A stretch of 64,000 bases of DNA from Planotetraspora silvatica (GTDB taxonomy: Bacteria; Actinomycetota; Actinomycetes; Streptosporangiales; Streptosporangiaceae), in assembly GCF_016863315.1 (NCBI RefSeq), contig NZ_BOOQ01000040.1, positions 86,654 to 150,653 on the forward strand, in the 5' to 3' direction. Below the pieces are notes generated by a model. That model worked only from the letters and a program-made list of their open reading frames with translations. It was not told the DNA's origin and did no database searches. Shown piece after piece: positions 59,066 through 64,000 of this stretch. The position numbers and the translations under genes are program-made. Within the stretch, counting starts at the first letter, position 1. Each line of letters begins with the position of its first letter.

Positions 59066-60544
59066 TCACTTGTCGCACGAGTTCCAGCAGATCTTCTTGT
59101 CCGGCTTTCCGGCCAGCTTGCCGTCGAACCGGAGCACGTCGACGCCTCGGTTGTAGTCCGCGACGTAGACCAGTCCGTTGTGCCAGTAGGCGGCCGACGC
59201 CGAGCCGGCGGTCACGCCCTCCCCCGCCGGCACCCGGAAGTAGCCGACCTGGGTCGGATTCCTGGGATCCGACACGTCGAGGAAGCGGGTGCCCTGGCCG
59301 TACCACGCCTGCGCGACGATGTTGCCGTTCACCGTGAACCAGTGCGCGGAGCAGCTACCGGTGGTGGCCGACCCCTCCTTGCCCCACGGCGACCAGTGGC
59401 TGATCAGGTCCAGCCGGAACGGTTTCTCCGGCGTGGATCGCCAGCTCTCGCCGTGGTAGCTGCCCTTCAACGAGGCGATCTTGAACTCACCCGCCTGGGA
59501 GCAGGCCGTGATGTTCTCGTTGGTGATGTAGAGGAGCTCGCCCTTGTCGAAGGAGCCGAGCTTCTCGGTGTTGTGGTACGCGTTGTGGTCGAAGAAGTCG
59601 AAGAAGGCGGTGCCCGCCGGGTTGGTGGGGACGACGGTGCCGCCGGCGTACGGCACCGGGTCGTACGCGGTCGCGACCCGGTTGCGCTTCTGCACCGGGT
59701 CGTAGTGCCTGCCCTTGGTCCAGTAGCCGCGTACGCCGCCCTCACCGGAGACCCAGGCGACACCGTTCTTGTCGACGTCGACGCTGTGCACGTAGTCCGT
59801 GGTCCCGTCGAACCGGCCGAGATCGAGCGCCCCGTCGAAGGTGCGCGGGTGCTTGATGTCGCGGATGTCGGTCACCCGGATCGGCACGCCCTTCCAGGAC
59901 GGGTCCTGGCCCGGCGTGCCCGTGTTCGCCGGACCGACCGACCACAGGTACGTGCAGTCGTTGATGCAGGTGGCTGTGTGCCCGGCCGGGACCGGCTGGA
60001 AGATGACGGTCTCCGGCTTCCACGGGTTCTTGACGTCGACGATGTAGACGCCGGACTGACCGGTGGAGACGGTGCCGCCGAAGCCGCGCGGGTCCCGGCT
60101 GAGGAAGACCAGCTTGCGCTTCGGGTCGACGGTCATGTTCTCGCCTTCCCAGAACCTGTCCTGGGTGTCCCCCGGCTGGCGCAGCTCGGCCGCCGTGATC
60201 TTGGAGATCAGGGCCGGGTGCTTGGGGTTCTTCAGCGACCAGACGGCGAGGCCGCCGGTGCCGTTGGCGAACATGAAGTCGTAGCCGTACTTGTCGTAGT
60301 GGATGAAGTTCAGACCCGAGTAGCCGCTGACGCCCTTGACGTTGTCGATGAACGTGACGTCGCCTGCGACAGCGGTCGTCGGGACGTTGTGCACGTCGTC
60401 GATGACCGGACCGCCATGAGCGGAGTTGCTGGACGGACTCGGGTCGGACGGCTTGTCTGCGAATGCTGAGCCGGCTCCGGACAGCTGCAGTGCCGCAGCC
60501 GTTGCCAGAGCGACGGCACCCGCCACGAGGGATTTCGCTTTCAC
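59066..60544 (-). CDS. Secreted LVIVD-repeat beta-propeller protein
   Basis: A 492-residue protein. A signal peptide (KAKSLVAGAVALATAAALQL) ends about residue 29. The body is a beta-propeller of LVIVD-like blades (VYIVDVKNPWKPETVIFQP, TRFLDVSDPRNPTQVGYFR, LVYVADYNRGVDVLRFDG) with Trp-rich loops, and it ends in a Cys-containing tail KICWNSCDK. Such propellers are secreted or surface proteins of unknown ligand. GTG 60544 follows a GGGAGGG Shine-Dalgarno. It is monocistronic with its own hairpin terminator, 157 bp from the CopC-CopD start. Confidence 0.88.
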   Translation of the reverse strand: MKAKSLVAGAVALATAAALQLSGAGSAFADKPSDPSPSSNSAHGGPVIDDVHNVPTTAVAGDVTFIDNVKGVSGYSGLNFIHYDKYGYDFMFANGTGGLAVWSLKNPKHPALISKITAAELRQPGDTQDRFWEGENMTVDPKRKLVFLSRDPRGFGGTVSTGQSGVYIVDVKNPWKPETVIFQPVPAGHTATCINDCTYLWSVGPANTGTPGQDPSWKGVPIRVTDIRDIKHPRTFDGALDLGRFDGTTDYVHSVDVDKNGVAWVSGEGGVRGYWTKGRHYDPVQKRNRVATAYDPVPYAGGTVVPTNPAGTAFFDFFDHNAYHNTEKLGSFDKGELLYITNENITACSQAGEFKIASLKGSYHGESWRSTPEKPFRLDLISHWSPWGKEGSATTGSCSAHWFTVNGNIVAQAWYGQGTRFLDVSDPRNPTQVGYFRVPAGEGVTAGSASAAYWHNGLVYVADYNRGVDVLRFDGKLAGKPDKKICWNSCDK

Positions 60545-60784
60545 CAGACCCTCCCTTAGGGGCCGGCAGTGCAGTTGGATAACCGCGCGGCCGAAGATCA
60601 CACCTGACACGACTTTAGAGATCTGTAAGAGCGACTGTCATGATGCAAATGTTGCAAATGCCACCTTTGGGACTCCATCATTCGTCGCGATCGTGCCCTG
60701 GCGTGCTCTTATGGCCGTGGTCGTCATCAGTTGCCGGCTTGTCAAAGCGGTAGAGCCAGAGCGACACCCAGGGTCGGGCCGGAC

Positions 60785-61215
60785 CTACGGCGTTCGGTTT
60801 CGGGAGGACAGGGTCAGGGCTACGGTGGCAGCCACGATGAGGACGGCGGCGGCCACCTTGAACGCCGAAAGGTAGCCGTCGACGGCACTCGCGCCGGACG
60901 GGGTGGGTCCCGTTTGGCGGAAGGCCAGGGTCGCCAGGCAGGCGAGGCCGATCGCGCCGCCCACCTGTTGCATGGTGTTCTGCACCGCCGAGGCCACGCT
61001 GGAGTCCTCGCCGGTGACGCCGTGCAACGCGGCGTCCAGGAGCGCCGGGGAACGTCATCCCGGTGAACAGGCCGACCATGAGCATGCAGGGCAGGACCCC
61101 GCCCACATACGAGCCGACCACGTCGAGGCGGAAGGTCATGAGGAGTCCTGCGGCGAGGCCGAGGAAGCTGGTGACCAGGAGCGCACGCGCCCCGGGCGGA
61201 TATGGCGCTGACCAG
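60785..61215 (-). pseudogene. C-terminal MFS transporter remnant, frameshifted
   Basis: About 140 residues of the end of an MFS drug-efflux protein: YPPGARALLVTSFLGLAAG, VLPCMLMVGLFTGMTF (one frame), then VTGEDSSVASAVQNTMQQVG, GAIGLACLATLAF and AFKVAAAVLIVAATVALTL in another frame to the stop at 60785. A base change near 61045 separates them. The first nine or so membrane helices are absent; the upstream side runs into a tyrosine-recombinase tail. So the pump is cut by a recombination event and frameshifted. Confidence 0.8.
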
Positions 61216-61243
61216 CGATGATCTGACCGGGCAGGCGGCACGA

Positions 61244-61441
61244 TCACCGGGTGGTCATGCGGTCTGCCAGTTCGTCGGCGCTGGGTGTCCAGGTACCGCG
61301 CTGGGCCTCGATGCCGTCGAGTCGGCGCTGGGTGCCTTCTTTGCTGGGCTTGAGGTAGCGCTGGAGGGTGCGGCGGTCTTCGTGGCCGGAGAGGTTCATC
61401 AGGTCGGCTTCGGTGGCGCCGTCCTCGCCGGCGTGGGACAT
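61244..61441 (-). pseudogene. Tyrosine recombinase C-terminal fragment
   Basis: On the minus strand HAGEDGATEADLMNLSGHED and RRTLQRYLKPSKEGTQRRL form the end of a phage-type integrase. The conserved GHED (HxxR-like) and the nucleophilic Tyr of QRYLKP are visible, followed by a natural C-terminus and stop. The core catalytic Arg region and the N-terminal domains are missing; upstream bases read out of frame. It marks an old integration event at the boundary of the truncated MFS gene. No intact att site is recognisable. Confidence 0.72.
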
Positions 61442-61594
61442 CGAGGGTGTGCCCGACCCGGAGCACGTTCCCTGGATCGACCCCGACCCATCCGGCCCGG
61501 CGAACGGCCCGGTGTCAGCGACTTCACCGATCAGAAATCCTCCGCCACGTCGTCAGTTCTGTTAGCCCTCGCACCGGTGGAAGGATTGATGACC

Positions 61595-62671
61595 ATGACC
61601 GACACCAGACCGCTGGGCGCCGACGAGGCCACGTTCCTCGCGGCGGTCCGCTCAGGCGACACGGCGCGGTTCGCACTCATCACGGAGCGCCACCGGCGTG
61701 AGCTGCAGGTGCACTGCTACCGGATGCTCGCGCACTACGAGGACGCCCAGGACCTGACGCAGGAGACGTTCCTGCGAGCGTGGAACAAGCGGGAGTCGTT
61801 CAAGGGCCACGCGGCCCTGCGGACCTGGCTGTACCGAATCGCGACGAACGCCTGCCTCGACTTCCTGGACAAGCGCAACGACCGCACACCCGTACCGTCC
61901 GAGCTGCCGGACACCGGCTCCGAGGTGCTGTACCTGCAGCCCTACCCCGACCGGATGCTCCCCGAGGACCCGCAGGAATCGGTGGTGGCGCGGGAGACGA
62001 TCGAGCTGGCGTTCATCGTCGCCGTCCAGCACCTGCCGCCGCGGCAGCGGGCGGTGTTCATCCTGCGCGACGTCCTCGGCTGGCCGGCGTCGAAGGCCGC
62101 CGACGCCCTCGAGCTGACCGTCGCATCGGTGACCAGCGCACTGCAGCGGGCGCGTGTGACGATGCGCGAGCAGCTGCCCGACCGCCGCCTCGATTGGCGG
62201 AGCCCCGCCACCCACGAGCTGTCGAATGACGAGCGGAGCGTGGTGAAGTCGTATATCGACGCCCATGAGCGCAACGACCTGGACGGGCTGATGTCCCTGC
62301 TGCGCGACGACCTGCGCTTCGCGATGCTGCCCGAGCCGGGAACCTCGGTCATCACGGCCAAGGACGCGGTGGACGGCTGGGTCTCCGGTGGGCTCTTCCA
62401 GCGCGGCCACGACGACTGGCGCTGTATCACCACGACGGTCAACCGCATGCCTGCCGCCGTGCTGTACCTCCGCACCCCCGACGACCCGGAGTACCGGCTA
62501 TTTACCATCGCGGTCCTGCACATCGTCGACAGGAAGATCGCCGAGCTCATCGGATTCGACGCCACCGACAAACCATGGCTGGGCCTGCCCCCGACACTGT
62601 CATCAGACAAAAGCCCCATCGTCGACGAGTCCAGCGCACGGGCCGCCGTCACCGAAATCACCGCGGAATGA
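61595..62671 (+). CDS. ECF sigma factor with C-terminal SnoaL-like domain
   Basis: A 358-residue sigma factor of the same group as that at 53.5 kb. Region 2: LITERHRRELQVHCYRMLAH, EDAQDLTQETFLRAWNKRE and LRTWLYRIATNACLDFLDK. Region 4: LPPRQRAVFILRDVLGWPAS and LELTVASVTSALQRARVTM. The C-terminal SnoaL/NTF2-like domain starts about 220 (DERSVVKSYIDAHERNDLDG). AAGGA at 61581-61585 sits nine bases from ATG 61595 and three from ATG 61589, so the former is preferred. No anti-sigma gene is adjacent. A perfect hairpin terminator follows. Confidence 0.93.
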   Translation: MTDTRPLGADEATFLAAVRSGDTARFALITERHRRELQVHCYRMLAHYEDAQDLTQETFLRAWNKRESFKGHAALRTWLYRIATNACLDFLDKRNDRTPVPSELPDTGSEVLYLQPYPDRMLPEDPQESVVARETIELAFIVAVQHLPPRQRAVFILRDVLGWPASKAADALELTVASVTSALQRARVTMREQLPDRRLDWRSPATHELSNDERSVVKSYIDAHERNDLDGLMSLLRDDLRFAMLPEPGTSVITAKDAVDGWVSGGLFQRGHDDWRCITTTVNRMPAAVLYLRTPDDPEYRLFTIAVLHIVDRKIAELIGFDATDKPWLGLPPTLSSDKSPIVDESSARAAVTEITAE

Positions 62672-62716
62672 GCACCCCGACCAGCTGAACACCAACGCGA
62701 CAACGCGAACACCACC

Positions 62717-62741
62717 GCCCCGCCGGCGTTGCCGGCGGGGC
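62717..62741 (+). terminator. Perfect 11-bp hairpin terminator after the sigma gene
   Basis: GCCCCGCCGGC (62717-62727), GTT loop, then GCCGGCGGGGC (62731-62741), followed by ATCTTCAT. It begins 46 bp after the sigma factor stop codon. Confidence 0.8.
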
Positions 62742-62889
62742 ATCTTCATGCCCGAAGAACATCGTCACAATCAACGACGCCGTCGCCCTCATCTCCAGCA
62801 AGTCGGTCAACAACTCACTCGGAACGCAAGGAAGGGCCCGGGGAAGGTTCCCTCATAGCCGAGGGTCACGGTGAGCCAAGAAGGATTTC

Positions 62890-62928
62890 GACCTGGCCTC
62901 ACGAGCCCAGGACCTGGCCTCACGAGCC
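62890..62928. repeat. Tandem duplication of an 18-mer, period 21
   Basis: GACCTGGCCTCACGAGCC occurs at 62890-62907 and 62911-62928. It lies in the short gap at the 3' side of the RibD-like gene and is probably a recent slippage duplication. Confidence 0.7.
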
Positions 62929-62945
62929 GAGCATCTGGCCCGTGC

Positions 62946-63509
62946 TCATCGCCTCGTCTCGTATCGGGTCAGCACCACGCCGCCGGGAAACGTCCGCGTC
63001 TCCACCGGGTTCAGGTTCACCCAGCTGTCCAGGGCCGTAAAGAACGGCGTGCCGCCGCCCACCAGGACCGGGTGGGTGACCAGCACGTACTCGTCGATCA
63101 GCCCGGCCCGCATGGCCGCCCCGGCGAGCGTGGCGCCGCCGATGTCCATCGGGCCGCCGTCTTCGGCCTTGAGCAGGGTGATCTCGGCGACGGCGTCGCC
63201 GGTGACCAGACGGGTGTTCCAGTCGACCGTGCTGGTCGTCGAGGAGAACACCACCTTCGGCATGTCCCGCCAGCGGCGGGCGTACTCGATCTCCGCCGGT
63301 GTGGCGCCGGGCTGCTGGTCGGCGGTCGGCCAGTGGGAGCTCATCGTCTCCCACAGTTTGCGCCCGTACAGCGCCAGGCCCGTCGCGTCCACCCGGTCGG
63401 ACCACCACTGGAACAGCTCGTCGCTCGGTACGCTCCAGCCGAGGTCGTCGCCGGGCGCGGCGATGTAGCCGTCCAGGCTCAGGTTCATGCCGAAGATCAG
63501 TTTCCGCAT
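62946..63509 (-). CDS. RibD C-terminal/dihydrofolate reductase-like protein
   Basis: A 187-residue reductase fold protein: MRKLIFGMNLSLDGYIAAPG, GLALYGRKLWETMSSHWPT, PKVVFSSTTSTVDWNTRLV, GGATLAGAAMRAGLIDEYVL (the GGATL cofactor loop) and HPVLVGGGTPFFTAL. These are the motifs of the actinomycete 'dihydrofolate reductase family' with RibD-like C-terminus, NADPH-dependent with unknown substrates. ATG 63509 has AGAGG upstream. An ORF extending to 63620 (EREDYLRTQIAHRLGF) contains no start with a ribosome site and may belong to a different, lost gene. Confidence 0.9.
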   Translation of the reverse strand: MRKLIFGMNLSLDGYIAAPGDDLGWSVPSDELFQWWSDRVDATGLALYGRKLWETMSSHWPTADQQPGATPAEIEYARRWRDMPKVVFSSTTSTVDWNTRLVTGDAVAEITLLKAEDGGPMDIGGATLAGAAMRAGLIDEYVLVTHPVLVGGGTPFFTALDSWVNLNPVETRTFPGGVVLTRYETRR

Positions 63510-64000
63510 CGTGCCAGCCTCTCGTGAGTCGATCTCACACGTACAGACGGGCACGGCGCGGAAACCTAATCGGTGCGCGATCTGCGTCCGCAGGTAGTCC
63601 TCGCGTTCCGGACTCGGCACGGCGTACTCGGCTGGGCTCGAGCACTACCCACCGGATCTCGACTTCACCCTCGTACGGGCAGCGGCGCACCCATGGCCGG
63701 CTCTCCCCGACCGCTGCTGCCGTCTGCCCGGACGGGAAGGCCTTCCACGGCCACCTGCAACAGAGGCTGTCTACTTTCGCAGAGGCGTTGCGGTAGCGCT
63801 CGACGCGCTCGCTGCGCGAGCAGGAGTGTGAGCGATCTGGGTCCCCGAACGCCTGATCACACAGCTATAGCGCCAGCCAGGCCCCCTCACCGCGCTGGAG
63901 ATCGCCAACCAGTTCCCGACGCTGGGCATCTCGCTCGGCAACCAGCGGCCGCACGTGCCCGGCAAGATCCGCGAGTACCCACCTCTCCCAGCGCCGAGGG
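63510..64000. other. Right-edge stretch without a confident gene
   Basis: On the minus strand 63521-63660 reads VPSPEREDYLRTQIAHRLGF in the RibD frame, with coding-like character but no start. On the plus strand 63890-63990 reads LTALEIANQFPTLGISLGNQ but is preceded by a stop and runs off the edge. Both could be gene fragments; neither can be assigned. Other ORFs here are shadows. Confidence 0.35.

Noticed and set aside
57446..60469. Plus-strand ORF of about 1007 codons across the CopC-CopD and LVIVD genes
   Set aside because: A shadow of two well-supported minus-strand genes; it has no domains and spans their intergenic region including a terminator.

Overview
The window is high-GC DNA with third-position G/C bias, dense gene packing, frequent GTG/TTG starts and many 4-bp ATGA overlaps. 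It carries actinomycete-type families: an Rv2578c-like radical SAM protein, an L,D-transpeptidase lipoprotein, a c-di-AMP riboswitch in front of a CHAP-domain gene, a DUF5937-ArsR regulator, SigE-family and SnoaL-tailed ECF sigma factors, and a CopC-CopD fusion. I infer an actinomycete chromosome, probably Streptosporangiales-like (Nonomuraea/Streptosporangium type). The genus is not proven by the sequence. There is no rRNA, tRNA, CRISPR array or replication origin.

Left third (1-31.4 kb) is ordinary accessory chromosome. It holds a small multidrug (SMR) efflux/TetR/DUF952 operon with a palindromic operator, the radical SAM protein, a phytanoyl-CoA dioxygenase-like protein, a VOC/DUF6817 pair, the L,D-transpeptidase, a P450 with a low-complexity insert, and an ArsR-SRPBCC pair. 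These are followed by RecD2 helicase, two serine hydrolases, a decayed LuxR fragment, the riboswitch-controlled CHAP hydrolase, a second ArsR/SRPBCC pair, an aldo/keto reductase opposite a DUF5937-ArsR regulator, and an ADP-ribosylglycohydrolase. Next come a small HTH plus stand-alone Clp_N module behind a 47-bp nested palindrome, a SigE-type sigma factor coupled to a one-TM protein with an FtsX-like ectodomain, a NarL-type two-component system, a hydrolase/acyltransferase pair, and a frameshifted MFS pump opposite a MerR regulator.

Middle (31.5-48.4 kb) mixes intact genes with scars. A zinc-ribbon/coiled-coil protein has its own palindromic operator. It is followed by a repeat-bearing gap with a cut-off ORF, a receiver-domain fragment joined tail-to-tail to a truncated FG-GAP gene, a collagen-like secreted protein, and a quinone-oxidoreductase/XRE/membrane-protein operon with three operator repeats. 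Then come a lipoprotein, a frameshifted monooxygenase, a Tat-exported PHP protein, an asparaginase, a winged-helix regulator with a read-through tail, ABC ATPase debris, and a large secreted phosphoesterase. An NmrA/MarR pair, with a perfect 18-bp inverted repeat between the genes, lies between ISL3 and IS1182 transposase remnants.

Right part (48.5-64 kb) is mostly exported or membrane functions. It contains a coupled GH20 hexosaminidase/GH2 exo-glucosaminidase operon for chitin/chitosan oligosaccharides, an ECF sigma/cupin-like/DUF6069 operon, and a copper set (YcnI, lipoprotein, CopC-CopD). A secreted LVIVD-repeat protein follows, then a truncated MFS pump beside a tyrosine-recombinase tail, a second SnoaL-tailed ECF sigma factor, and a RibD-like reductase.

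Recurring themes are: promoters that put the transcript start at the start codon (probable leaderless mRNAs) with palindromes over the promoter, translational coupling by ATGA overlaps, and at least ten broken genes, most of them between 33 and 48 kb and near 61 kb, where insertion-sequence and recombinase remnants also lie. No classical defence island or biosynthetic cluster is present. The least explained units are the HTH-Clp_N module, the sigma factor/FtsX-ectodomain pair, and the zinc-ribbon coiled-coil gene.
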